Source: a bacterium (GTDB lineage: Bacteria > Patescibacteria > Paceibacteria > Moranbacterales > UBA1568). From it: 64,000 bases of DNA. Below the pieces are notes generated by a model. It saw only the letters and a list, made by a program, of their open reading frames with translations. It made no database searches and had not been told where the DNA came from. Where the stretch lies: contig JAKACP010000001.1 of NCBI GenBank assembly GCA_021821305.1, positions 682,001-746,000 of the forward strand, given 5' to 3'. Position numbers and translations under genes: made by a program. Positions 41,471-49,168 of this stretch are shown in pieces. The first letter of the stretch is position 1. Each line of letters starts with the position of its first letter.

Positions 41471-41986
41471 TCAGATTAACCCTAATTCTTTAGCCCTGTA
41501 ATATACCGCCTGCCCGGAAACTCTGAAGATAGATGCGATCCTGGCTTTCTTAAAGTCGATATCTTCCCTTATCGCATTCCATCTTTCAATAAAAATCTCC
41601 TCAGGCATCAGAAATGCCGCGGAAAAATGATCGCAAAACCTTTCTTCTCCGCTTGCGGAGTATATCTCCCCCTCGGAAAAACCAAAGGCTTTTTCGGAAT
41701 TTCTGATAATATGTGCAATTTCATGACACAACGTGAAGCGCTGCCGATACTCATAATCTCGACCGTTGACGAAAATCCTATACTCCCCGATTCCCGGATC
41801 AAAATACTCGAGACCAGAAACAGTAAACTCATCGGAATTCTTGAACGAAACAGTTATTCTTATGCCGAAATTTTCTTCTGTCCATCGAATCAGCGACAAG
41901 ATGGATGGCATCGTGTCCCCGAGACTGGAATATATGGCGCCTGCTGTTTGTTCGGCATCATTATTTATTTTTTCAAATCCATCCAT
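41471..41986 (-). CDS. ImmA/IrrE-family metallopeptidase
   Basis: 171 residues. The zinc motif is FTLCHEIAHIIRN (His-Glu-x2-His, about 82-94), with the third ligand supplied by EERFCDHFSAAFLMP. The C-terminus has a helix-turn-helix-like segment (ARIASIFRVSGQAVYYRAKELGLI region). ImmA/IrrE enzymes cut a partner repressor of the XRE type and so switch on its targets (ICEBs1 ImmA/ImmR, Deinococcus IrrE/DdrO). The adjacent XRE gene, 3 bases upstream, is the obvious substrate. Confidence 0.93.
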   Translation of the reverse strand: MDGFEKINNDAEQTAGAIYSSLGDTMPSILSLIRWTEENFGIRITVSFKNSDEFTVSGLEYFDPGIGEYRIFVNGRDYEYRQRFTLCHEIAHIIRNSEKAFGFSEGEIYSASGEERFCDHFSAAFLMPEEIFIERWNAIREDIDFKKARIASIFRVSGQAVYYRAKELGLI

Positions 41987-41989
41987 ATG

Positions 41990-42316
41990 TCATTTCAAAC
42001 GGTCAATCATACCCTCGATAATACGAACGTCCTCATCATTGCTTATGTTATATTTTTTCCTCAAATATACCTTGAGAGGTGCATGATCATCCTGTTCAGC
42101 ATCAATGACTTTCAGCATATCGAGAATCTCCTTCACTTTGACATTGAATCCTTTAGCCAGCTTGATAATCGTAGCGAGAGACACATTCCTACTATCGAAA
42201 TCCCCTTTTTCGATTCGAGAGAGAAAACCCTTGGACAAATCAGTTTTTTCGGCCAACTGTTCAAGCGTATCAGCCGAGTTTTTCCTGTAATCCGCAACGA
42301 GATTGCTGAGTTTCAT
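41990..42316 (-). CDS. XRE-family HTH repressor
   Basis: 108 residues. The HTH (about 16-62) reads TLEQLAEKTDLSKGFLSRIE with KGDFDSRNVSLATIIKLAKG after it. The C-terminal 45 residues (KVIDAEQDDHAPLKVYLRKK) probably carry oligomerisation and the ImmA cleavage site. It heads the operon XRE-ImmA-nuclease. A promoter and an inverted repeat GTAAA-N5-TTTAC just before its ATG suggest autorepression that would be relieved when ImmA cleaves it. Confidence 0.92.
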   Translation of the reverse strand: MKLSNLVADYRKNSADTLEQLAEKTDLSKGFLSRIEKGDFDSRNVSLATIIKLAKGFNVKVKEILDMLKVIDAEQDDHAPLKVYLRKKYNISNDEDVRIIEGMIDRLK

Positions 42317-42320
42317 ACTG

Positions 42321-42367
42321 GTAAAATAAGTTTACTTTAGATTACACGAGGCGCAGAAGGTTGTCAA
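42321..42367 (-). promoter_or_regulatory. Promoter and candidate operator of the XRE-ImmA-nuclease operon
   Basis: Minus-strand TTGACA (42362-42367), 17 bases, TAATCT (42339-42344). The inverted repeat GTAAA-CTTAT-TTTAC (42321-42335) lies between the -10 and the ATG, where a bound repressor would block initiation. Confidence 0.75.
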
Positions 42368-42385
42368 GAATGCTTTATTATAAGC

Positions 42386-42410
42386 AAAAAAGGAGCTACA
42401 GGCTCCTTTT
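42386..42410. terminator. Terminator after the res gene
   Basis: AAAAGGAGC/GCTCCTTTT stem with loop tacag; the minus strand continues TTTTTTGC. It separates the restriction operon from the XRE operon. The stretch 42411-42523 holds nothing recognisable. Confidence 0.82.
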
Positions 42411-42523
42411 CCCATTCAAGCTTCCAAAGATTCTCACTATGTATCCGCCGGATTTCTTATTCACATCGCTCTCACATATGCGGATAACTTTCCAGCTTTC
42501 TTTTTTCAATTACCTATTCCTCT

Positions 42524-44842
42524 TTACAATGGAAGTTTCTCCCAATCACCCCAATCACCTTTCTCGCATTTGTCCCAGTTGTAAGATTTCTCGCTATTAA
42601 GAAGCCACCCGCCGTTGTGTTCAATGGCAATGCCTCCAAAGAGGTCTTTCCGATTTTGCGAGGCAATCCATGCTTGAAGGGCTTCCGCTTTGGCCTTGGT
42701 CGTCGTCTGACCTTCGCGATCGGTTTTGTGTTTCACTTCGAAAGTACCGATACTCCCATCGGAAAAACGGATGATATAGTCCGGATAAAAGGTATTGACC
42801 CCATCCGAATACTCGTATCGGATGCCGAAGTAGTCCTGCTTATTCTCGCCGTTTTTCCACCACCAAGAAATCTGCGTCGCATTCGAGTCGAGAAACTTCT
42901 CGAAATGTTGTTCCGGTTCTGAGCGGTCCGTGCCGAGATAACATTTATCATACGCATATGGCGCGATGGTCGAAACCAGCTCGTCGGTATGCTCGTTGAA
43001 AAACTGTTCCTCCGGTAAATCGAATTCGTAGAAGCGTTCGCTTGCGGCGACCTTCTCACGGACTTCCCTGTCCTTCACGGACTTATATTCGTCGATCGCC
43101 TTGGAAACGATGCTCTCGAAAATTGCCCGATTGCCATTGTGCACGAAAATCTTCTGTATCAACAGTATTTCCTCGTGCCAGTTCTCTGATCCGAGGCTCC
43201 TCTTGAACCAACTGTAGATGGCGGTCTTCACGGTCGGGACGGACCGCTTCATGCCACGGAAAGTTCCGAGGTTGTTCTTGATGGTCTGTTCGAACAGCGT
43301 CTGTAGGTCATTCCCGGCGATAGTCAGACGTGCGAGCGCGTCCGGTGTGATCTTTCCCTCCAAGTCATCGAACGACTCCCCGTCCAATTTCGTGTCGGCG
43401 ATGATTTCCTGCTCGTACCGCTTCACGTCCAAGGATATCCCGCTCTTCTCAACGAGTTCCACGCACTGCTGAGGAAGCATCCGACTTCCGTCGATGCCGA
43501 AGTGTTCGTTTGCGACCCGACTGAAGACGGCGGTAAAGCTTGAGGTTACATCCCCATAATCGACGCGGGCTTTGTAATAAGAAACAAGCTTGATCGGCTG
43601 ATAGCTCGGAATTCGATTCGCTTTGAGATGTTTGATGATGTTCGGATTGTATTCCTCCTTCTTCACCATGATGCTCTGCACGTTGGTGTAGATGTAACCG
43701 GTATTGAGACTCTCGTCATCATAATGTTTCTGCTCCGGCATACGAAGGATACGACCAACTGTTTGGATCTCGAAAATTGCGCTTTTCGATTCGCGGAATT
43801 TCACCAAGATGTGTGCCCGCGGACAATCCCACCCTGTATCGATAGCCTGCTTGAAAATGAGAAATTCAATCTCGTTGTCCGACTCGGAAATCCAGTCGAT
43901 TGTGTCGGATTTCTGCTCCGAAAGCCAGATTGCAAGTTTGCGATTCTTCTCGGTCACGCCCTTCCCGGAAAGGAATTTTTTCACGGCCGCGATCTTTTCC
44001 TCACCAGCCTCGGCAGTCGGAATCTGGATAAGGACGAGCGGATTCACGGAAGAACCCATATGAACGAACGCATCCTTCAATTCGAGCCGCTTACGATATG
44101 CGGCTTCAAGTACGATTTCCTGGGAATCCGTTTCGCTCTCTATGATCTTGCCAATTCCCTCGTTGATGATCAGTTCTTTTTTGATCATCCCCTCCTCGAT
44201 AACATCCTTGGAATTCACCTTCACATACCCCGCAGACTTGTCGATGATTTCATCGGCGCTCGGCTTGAGCCTTGGTGTGGCGCTCATTTCGATGACAACG
44301 TCCGCGGCGATTTCGTCTCGGAGTTCGTTGGTGCGTGCCGCGGTGGAACCGATATGACTCTCATCAATGATCATGATAATCCGTCGCTGTTCCCTTGTTT
44401 TGGAAAGAACATCGCGGAAGCTTAAGTTCTCTCCATCTTTCATAAGGAGGTTTTTCCACTCGCCCTCCTTGTCCTTCGACCGGAGCTTTTCCCAGTTCGC
44501 TACTACAACCTCATTGCGGACTATACGCCTCCGACCTCCGTTGAATTCCTCCTCGACAAGGGAAACCCGCGGCGACCCATCAAAAATACGCTCGAGGCTG
44601 TGTTTGCTCTGCAGATGCAGGTCGCCCTTGCCGATACTCATCCAGACGAAACAAAGATCCTCTTCCGGAAGTTCCCGGATGATGCTTTCGATAAATTTAG
44701 CGGTCATGATGGTCTTACCACTCCCTGTCGGCGCCTGGAAGACACACACCTCGCCATCCCCCGGACGGTCAAGGAGATGTTTTACGGAAGTAGTCAGTTC
44801 ATCGACCGCTCGATCCTGATAGGCTTTGAGTTCAATATTCAT
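42524..44842 (-). CDS. Type III restriction enzyme, Res subunit
   Basis: 772 residues. An SF2 helicase with Walker A APTGSGKTIMTAKF (about 37-50), Walker B-like IIDESHIGS (near 180), motif III MSATPR and motif VI QTVGRILRMPEQ. The C-terminal PD-(D/E)XK nuclease is YPDYIIRFSDGSIGTFEVKHK (catalytic D, E and K). Type III Res works only in complex with Mod and translocates or diffuses between inverted sites before cutting. The ATG at 44842 overlaps the mod stop by 11 bases, so it is translationally coupled. Confidence 0.94.
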   Translation of the reverse strand: MNIELKAYQDRAVDELTTSVKHLLDRPGDGEVCVFQAPTGSGKTIMTAKFIESIIRELPEEDLCFVWMSIGKGDLHLQSKHSLERIFDGSPRVSLVEEEFNGGRRRIVRNEVVVANWEKLRSKDKEGEWKNLLMKDGENLSFRDVLSKTREQRRIIMIIDESHIGSTAARTNELRDEIAADVVIEMSATPRLKPSADEIIDKSAGYVKVNSKDVIEEGMIKKELIINEGIGKIIESETDSQEIVLEAAYRKRLELKDAFVHMGSSVNPLVLIQIPTAEAGEEKIAAVKKFLSGKGVTEKNRKLAIWLSEQKSDTIDWISESDNEIEFLIFKQAIDTGWDCPRAHILVKFRESKSAIFEIQTVGRILRMPEQKHYDDESLNTGYIYTNVQSIMVKKEEYNPNIIKHLKANRIPSYQPIKLVSYYKARVDYGDVTSSFTAVFSRVANEHFGIDGSRMLPQQCVELVEKSGISLDVKRYEQEIIADTKLDGESFDDLEGKITPDALARLTIAGNDLQTLFEQTIKNNLGTFRGMKRSVPTVKTAIYSWFKRSLGSENWHEEILLIQKIFVHNGNRAIFESIVSKAIDEYKSVKDREVREKVAASERFYEFDLPEEQFFNEHTDELVSTIAPYAYDKCYLGTDRSEPEQHFEKFLDSNATQISWWWKNGENKQDYFGIRYEYSDGVNTFYPDYIIRFSDGSIGTFEVKHKTDREGQTTTKAKAEALQAWIASQNRKDLFGGIAIEHNGGWLLNSEKSYNWDKCEKGDWGDWEKLPL

Positions 44843-46535
44843 AGATTTCTTGGTAGATATCCAAAATCTTCTGCGGAATGGGGTCCAAACGTACACCGGA
44901 CCACATGGAAAAATCATCCTTATCCAAACCAAGCGGATCGAGCGTGAAGCAGTAAAGCAGCTTCTCCCCATCCAACTTGTCCAACTCTTTCTTGAGACTC
45001 TTCAACGCGGCGCGTTCGATGGAATAATATACCGCCATGAGCCGATCGTTCTGTCGGAAAATCCGATAGTCGTCGCTGCTTGCCAACTCGTCGAATATCC
45101 CTTCCCGCAGGCACAGCATCTCCGTGCACTCCCGCGCGACACGGATCTTAAGCTCGTCCCGGTTGACACTCTTTTTCACGAACTCGGTCTTGAAATACTT
45201 AAGATTGCCGCCGAGACCTTCTACCTTCGAGCCCTTTTCCGTCTTATAACCAGCCATCACATTTTTTACTCGAGGATAACAAACATCTACACAAATCCCA
45301 TTTTCATTATTAGTAGTCAGAATAAATGACCTATGGCCACCATCCTTATTCAATTCAAGAATCGCGTGGCCAGTCGTGCCGGAGCCAGCAAAGAAATCCA
45401 ATACCACTGCATCCTTCTTATGTTGAAGAAGAAGTTCAAGTGGTTTAATAACGGCATGCAAAGACTTCGGGTAATCAAAGGCCTTCCTTTTTCCGAGAAT
45501 TTTTTGCAATAAAACCGTCCCATGGGAAGATGCATCGAACATTGGATCAATCCAGATTGTCTTCGGCTTCCTACCATCTTTTATCCTGTCCTTCATTAAA
45601 ACGGTATACCCGTTTTTTGTCTTCTTTATAACCATATCGCCACGCGCCACAGCAAGCATAAGCGAAGGGCGAGTCTGGCGCCAGACTCGTTTTTTCCCCG
45701 AGCTATCTATTGGAATAATTTCAACACAGCCGGGTATATTTTCTATGCCAATATAACCATTTTCCTCATTGTAGTAAATCGGATAATGCGAATTCGGACG
45801 CTCTTCAGGAGTAGAAAGGCCGCCACTTCGTCGAAATGGGAGCAGGCGATATCTTGATATATCATCTTCAAACTTGAAAACCGCCGCCTGTTCATCGGTA
45901 AGCGGCATATTTTTCAACTCGGCCGTTTCTGCATTTTTTGCATAAAAAAGAATGTACTCGTGAGAAGTAGCGAAAAACTTATTCGTGGTGCGACCCCGCG
46001 GATTTATTTCGATTGCCAGGATGCCGACCCTGTTCTGTTCCCCAAAAATCTCATCTAACAATAAACCTATTGGAAACAACTCATAGTCATCAATAGTCAA
46101 CACAAAAAAACCATCCTCTTTAAGAAGGGCGCGAGCTAAACGCAACCGTTTACTCATGAATGAGAGCCACTTGCTATGGCGAAATGAGTCATCAAGATCG
46201 ACGTAATCATTGTTGTAACGCCAGCTTTTGTTTCCGGTATTGTATGGAGGATCGGCATAAATAACATCTATCTTTCCAGCGTGGGTATAATTCAAAACCG
46301 ATAAGGCGTGATAATTATCACCCTCAATCAAAATGTTCGTCGGCTTGCTCGAATCAGTTGCAATTTCCTTGCCCTTGATTTCTTTCAAAACCGGCAGTGC
46401 ATTTTCTGCCTCCTTTTCGAATTGCTCTTTCGTCCGTTCCTCATCCCAAATCAACCCGTATTTTTTTCGGGATTCCAGTTTTTCAATAGCCTTAAGCAAG
46501 TCCTCTTTTTCAAGTTTTGAATAATCTTTTGCCAT
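44832..46535 (-). CDS. Type III restriction-modification methyltransferase, Mod subunit
   Basis: 567-residue beta-class N6-adenine DNA methyltransferase. Motif IV DPPYNTGNKSW (near 96-106) precedes motif I LDFFAGSGTTGHAILEL (near 372-388), the beta order. The region between holds the target-recognition domain that decides the recognition site. The first two thirds are markedly AT-rich, while the last 130 codons and res are closer to the genome average. This suggests a mosaic gene or a swapped recognition domain. It lies 4 bases after the AbrB-like gene. Confidence 0.95.
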   Translation of the reverse strand: MAKDYSKLEKEDLLKAIEKLESRKKYGLIWDEERTKEQFEKEAENALPVLKEIKGKEIATDSSKPTNILIEGDNYHALSVLNYTHAGKIDVIYADPPYNTGNKSWRYNNDYVDLDDSFRHSKWLSFMSKRLRLARALLKEDGFFVLTIDDYELFPIGLLLDEIFGEQNRVGILAIEINPRGRTTNKFFATSHEYILFYAKNAETAELKNMPLTDEQAAVFKFEDDISRYRLLPFRRSGGLSTPEERPNSHYPIYYNEENGYIGIENIPGCVEIIPIDSSGKKRVWRQTRPSLMLAVARGDMVIKKTKNGYTVLMKDRIKDGRKPKTIWIDPMFDASSHGTVLLQKILGKRKAFDYPKSLHAVIKPLELLLQHKKDAVVLDFFAGSGTTGHAILELNKDGGHRSFILTTNNENGICVDVCYPRVKNVMAGYKTEKGSKVEGLGGNLKYFKTEFVKKSVNRDELKIRVARECTEMLCLREGIFDELASSDDYRIFRQNDRLMAVYYSIERAALKSLKKELDKLDGEKLLYCFTLDPLGLDKDDFSMWSGVRLDPIPQKILDIYQEIYEY

Positions 46536-46539
46536 ATCT

Positions 46540-46710
46540 TTATTTCTTCCAATCCTTTATCATCACCCCACCGTGAACCCGTTTCACGACCACCTTCTGT
46601 TTTTCCTTCCAGCCAAGCTCACGAACCAATTCGATCGGGATCGTCAGCCCGATGGACTTTCCGCCCAATTTGGTGAGTTTTCTGATATTCTTCTCGTTTT
46701 CCTTTTTCAT
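46540..46710 (-). CDS. Small AbrB/SpoVT-like protein preceding mod
   Basis: 56 residues, not previously obvious because of its size. The pattern KLTKLGGKSIGLTIPIELVR, then ELGWKEKQKVVVKRVHGG matches the single swapped-hairpin AbrB fold of antitoxins and small regulators. GGAG stands 5 bases before the ATG. It lies between tRNA-Arg and mod with only 4 bases to the mod ATG, so it is probably the first gene of the restriction operon and may control its expression during establishment. Confidence 0.8.
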   Translation of the reverse strand: MKKENEKNIRKLTKLGGKSIGLTIPIELVRELGWKEKQKVVVKRVHGGVMIKDWKK

Positions 46711-46732
46711 GACATCTCCATGTTATTTCCAG

Positions 46733-46804
46733 CGCCCTGAGGAGGAGTCGAACCTCCGAATCCTCGATAGAAGCGAGGCGGTTTATCCATTAGCCTACCA
46801 GGGC
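46733..46804 (-). tRNA. tRNA-Arg (anticodon TCT)
   Basis: 72-base cloverleaf on the minus strand: acceptor GCCCTGG/TCAGGGC (one G-U), anticodon stem CCTCG/CGAGG with loop CTTCTAT (anticodon TCT, reading AGA), T arm GGAGG-TTCGACT-CCTCC. The D stem has one mismatch. CCA is not encoded. It sits at the edge of the AT-richer island, a common integration position. Confidence 0.93.
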
Positions 46805-46886
46805 GAAACAGCACGGTTTTCCCGTACGTCTTCCCTTCTCGGCTGTGTGGAGCTTCATCTGGCGCATAGCTCAAAACTACGTAATC

Positions 46887-46896
46887 GGTTACGTAA
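46887..46896 (+). repeat. Direct repeat GGTTACGTAA, right copy
   Basis: Second copy of the word at 39949-39958, 83 bases beyond the tRNA-Arg 5' end. A second TACGTAA-like half (CTACGTAATC) lies just before it. Candidate right boundary of the defence island. Confidence 0.4.
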
Positions 46897-46921
46897 CTCG
46901 TTATAGACATTCTCCCACGAT

Positions 46922-46947
46922 AAAACCCGCGTGTAAAGCGGGATTTT
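46922..46947. terminator. Terminator-like hairpin after the M23 gene
   Basis: AAAACCCGC/GCGGGATTTT stem with a 7-base loop; the minus strand ends GCGGGTTTTAT, a short T run. Confidence 0.65.
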
Positions 46948-46953
46948 CGTTTC

Positions 46954-47478
46954 CTAGGCGGGAAATGTCGTGATGAATGCCGAGGGGTCCCTCCAGTACG
47001 ATTTCTTGGTCCTGCCCTGCCCTTTCTTCCAGTACCCGGGGAGGATCGTGCCTTGCCACGGGCCGGTATAGATGGCGAAGTGGAGATGGGCTTCCCACCA
47101 TCCGTTGTCCGGCGTATATCCCTCGCCGATCGTCCCGATGGCTTCCCCGAGCTCGACCGGGTCGCCCCGCTCCTTGATCCGGCGTCCGAGGTGCGCGTAG
47201 AGGGAGAAGAAGTTTTTCCCGGTCTCCGGATGCTTGTGCGCGATGATGACGATATTCCCCCAATTCCCCTTGTCCCCCGAACCCGGGTGGAGCGCGGAAT
47301 AGACGACGCGGCCGCGGCCGGCGGCGCGGACCGGGGTGCCGGCCGGGGCATCGGCGTCTTCGCCGAGGTGAATGCCCCAAGAGACGCCGCCGTAGGAGCG
47401 CTCCTCGCCGAAGCGCGGCCCCGTCACGACGTACGGATCCATGGGGAACACCAGTTGTCTCGCGATCGGATAGGCCAT
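46954..47478 (-). CDS. M23-family (LytM-type) peptidase domain protein
   Basis: 174 residues, essentially one M23 domain. Zinc ligands are visible in GIHLGEDADAPAGTPV (His-x3-Asp, about 36-51) and WEAHLHFAI (His-x-His). YSALYAHL-type elements appear as FSLYAHLGRR. M23 enzymes cut peptidoglycan cross-links outside the cell, yet no signal peptide or membrane anchor is present here. It may be released by lysis, exported otherwise, or act on another substrate. The start follows an extended -10 element by 6 bases, so the mRNA is probably leaderless. Confidence 0.88.
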   Translation of the reverse strand: MAYPIARQLVFPMDPYVVTGPRFGEERSYGGVSWGIHLGEDADAPAGTPVRAAGRGRVVYSALHPGSGDKGNWGNIVIIAHKHPETGKNFFSLYAHLGRRIKERGDPVELGEAIGTIGEGYTPDNGWWEAHLHFAIYTGPWQGTILPGYWKKGQGRTKKSYWRDPSAFITTFPA

Positions 47479-47484
47479 GCATCC

Positions 47485-47493
47485 AGTATACCA
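47485..47493 (-). promoter_or_regulatory. Extended -10 promoter of the M23 gene
   Basis: Minus-strand TGGTATACT ends 6 bases before the ATG at 47478, so transcription would start at or next to the A of the start codon. Confidence 0.65.
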
Positions 47494-47522
47494 GAACGGC
47501 CGATATCTTCCCCGGATCGTCG

Positions 47523-47555
47523 AAAAAAAAACGGGGTTCCGTGTTCGGAATCCCG
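47523..47555 (-). terminator. Terminator of the 128-residue orphan gene
   Basis: Minus-strand CGGGATTCCG/CGGAACCCCG stem followed by nine T residues. Confidence 0.88.
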
Positions 47556-47576
47556 CGATGTCTCCATTGTGGAGCG

Positions 47577-47963
47577 TCAGTTGAGAAGGTGCGACCTTTG
47601 CCTGTCCGGGAAATACCTGTTGAGGAGGTCATGGATCCCTTCCACGTATTCCTCCTCGCTCGTGCCGGTGGATTCGCACAGGAGCAGTGCATCGATCCGC
47701 GCCTCGAGGTCGGACTCGAATTCGAGCATGCCTCGCAAGAAAAGATCGATATCCTCGGGGAGCCCGGACTCGCGGATCTCGAAGAGGAGTTTGTCGCGCT
47801 CCCGGTCGCCGATCAGGTCGTCGAAGTAATATTCGCTGACGACCGCCCGGGCGTCCTTCCGACAGAAGACGACATTCGACATCACGGCCCTTCCCAAATC
47901 GACATAGCCATGCCGGCCGCATTCGCCACAGACCGTGAAACGGACTTCGGAAACGGTACTCAT
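47577..47963 (-). CDS. Hypothetical protein with N-terminal Cys motif (128 residues)
   Basis: No family recognised. The N-terminal 40 residues hold CGECGRHGYVDLG and FCRKDA, a C-x2-C...C arrangement that could bind zinc with a nearby His. The rest is acidic and helical (SEEEYVEGIHDLLNRYF). Soluble, no signal peptide. The start at 47963 is fixed by AGGGAGGG seven bases upstream; an upstream ATG 60 bases away has no such site. It is a monocistronic orphan with a private terminator. Confidence 0.72.
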   Translation of the reverse strand: MSTVSEVRFTVCGECGRHGYVDLGRAVMSNVVFCRKDARAVVSEYYFDDLIGDRERDKLLFEIRESGLPEDIDLFLRGMLEFESDLEARIDALLLCESTGTSEEEYVEGIHDLLNRYFPDRQRSHLLN

Positions 47964-48055
47964 ATCGCTACCCTCCCTTTCTCCAAAGAACGGAAACTCT
48001 TTTCCACGCCCCCACCGTATCACGGGAATATCCGCCTGTCGAGCGGTCGGACGGT

Positions 48056-48084
48056 TGACAGGGAGGGGAAACGAGTATATAAGT
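48056..48084 (+). promoter_or_regulatory. Promoter of the 156-residue orphan gene
   Basis: TTGACA, 17 bases, TATAAG on the plus strand, about 30 bases before the ATG at 48118. Coordinates may be off by one base. Confidence 0.78.
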
Positions 48085-48117
48085 GATGCACCGTACTTTT
48101 CAATGAAAGGAAGCGAA

Positions 48118-48588
48118 ATGCCCCACCACAGCGTCGTGACATGTACGCGCTACGAGCTATCACTCCTCATGGCCGAGGAACCCGGATTGCGGCATATCAA
48201 GGATCTCGCCCTCAGCGAACAGGTCGCCCGCTCGGAAGAACGGGTGGACGAGATCGCCATGGGGTGCCTCCAGTGGCTCGCCGCGGCGTTCACGCTCCCG
48301 AGGGGTGCCGAGCTCCTCATGTTCGAGGGACGGGTGGAATCATTCCTCCGTCTCGTCATCCTCGACACCGAGTTCTTCAAGCATCTCTACCGGAGATATG
48401 CCGACTATCCCATCCGCTACAAGCCGCTTACGATAAGCCGGGAAAACATCGGACCGTTCCGAGGATACATCGATTGGACGATCGAATACCTCCATGGCAC
48501 CTTCGGGGACGCGCTCCATCCGGAGCTCGCCAAGTGGGAGCATGCTCACCACATCAAACTGCTCCCTACCGGCATCGCCAGCCGCTAG
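48118..48588 (+). CDS. Hypothetical protein (156 residues)
   Basis: No family recognised. Soluble and predicted largely helical, with several aromatic and His residues near the C-terminus (ELAKWEHAHHIKLL). No signal peptide, membrane helix or obvious catalytic motif. AAGGAAGCGAA stands before the ATG, while an ATG 15 bases upstream lacks a good site. It is divergent from the 128-residue orphan across a short gap with two opposing promoter regions, and it has its own terminator. Confidence 0.72.
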   Translation: MPHHSVVTCTRYELSLLMAEEPGLRHIKDLALSEQVARSEERVDEIAMGCLQWLAAAFTLPRGAELLMFEGRVESFLRLVILDTEFFKHLYRRYADYPIRYKPLTISRENIGPFRGYIDWTIEYLHGTFGDALHPELAKWEHAHHIKLLPTGIASR

Positions 48589-48600
48589 CCGAAAAAACAG

Positions 48601-48636
48601 AGACCCGTCTCCAAATGGAGCCGGGTCTTTTTCTTT
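48601..48636 (+). terminator. Terminator of the 156-residue orphan gene
   Basis: Plus-strand AGACCCG-CTCC/GGAG-CGGGTCT stem followed by a TTTTTCTTTT tract. Confidence 0.87.
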
Positions 48637-48657
48637 TCCGGTTCGGGAGATTCGAAA

Positions 48658-48685
48658 AGAAAAAAGCCGATCTGTCGATCGGCTT
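48658..48685 (-). terminator. Terminator of the 111-residue orphan gene
   Basis: Minus-strand AAGCCGATC/GATCGGCTT perfect stem with 4-base loop followed by TTTTCTTTTC. Confidence 0.87.
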
Positions 48686-48703
48686 CGAATCCCCCGTGAG
48701 CCG

Positions 48704-49039
48704 TCACCGGCTTCGGAAGAAATCCCCTTCCGGCCTCACGGTCGCCAGCGCGCCGGATGTCCGGTAGTAGGCCAGGAAATCCACCGTCCCCGCCTCGCGG
48801 CCAGAGAGGAGCGCATCGAGGAGATCCCGGTGCCCGATATTCCAGGCGAAGAAATCCTCGCCGCCCGAGAGCGTCCGCATCCACCGGTAGAGCGTGGCCG
48901 GAAGCCCGCTTTGCGAGGCGGCGTCCTTTACGGCTTCTCCCAACCGATGCTCCTGTCCCTCCGGGTCGCCCAAGACCATCTTGGGCCGGAGCATGACGAC
49001 GATACACATGCCGCACCACGTGATATTCATCTGTTGCAT
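48704..49039 (-). CDS. Hypothetical protein (111 residues)
   Basis: No family recognised. The N-terminus MQQMNITWCGMCIVVML has a Cys-x2-Cys in a short hydrophobic segment. The rest is soluble with FFAWNIGHRDLLDALL and a C-terminal strand (LATVRPEGDFF). AAGGAGG stands 8 bases before the ATG at 49039; a second ATG (MNITW) three codons later is possible. It has promoter TTGTCA-17-TACTCT and its own terminator, the same single-gene layout as its orphan neighbours. Confidence 0.7.
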   Translation of the reverse strand: MQQMNITWCGMCIVVMLRPKMVLGDPEGQEHRLGEAVKDAASQSGLPATLYRWMRTLSGGEDFFAWNIGHRDLLDALLSGREAGTVDFLAYYRTSGALATVRPEGDFFRSR

Positions 49040-49085
49040 CTCTCGGCCCTCCTTTCGTCAGGGTAAAGAACACGAAATCGCCCCG

Positions 49086-49114
49086 AGAGTACCACGTCGG
49101 AGGCCGTCTGACAA
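49086..49114 (-). promoter_or_regulatory. Promoter of the 111-residue orphan gene
   Basis: Minus-strand TTGTCA (49109-49114), 17 bases, TACTCT (49086-49091). Confidence 0.68.
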
Positions 49115-49115
49115 G

Positions 49116-49147
49116 AAAAACGAAAACCCGCCACAGAGGGCGGGTTT
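49116..49147 (-). terminator. Terminator of the DUF5671 gene
   Basis: Minus-strand AAACCCGCC/GGCGGGTTT stem followed by TTCGTTTTT. Confidence 0.87.
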
Positions 49148-49168
49148 CCCATGCTGTCGGACACGTCG

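Noticed and set aside
39081..42316. Prophage hypothesis for Gam-like, XRE and ImmA genes
   Set aside because: No integrase, terminase, capsid, tail or replication genes are present, and the Gam-like gene lies outside the AT-rich island.
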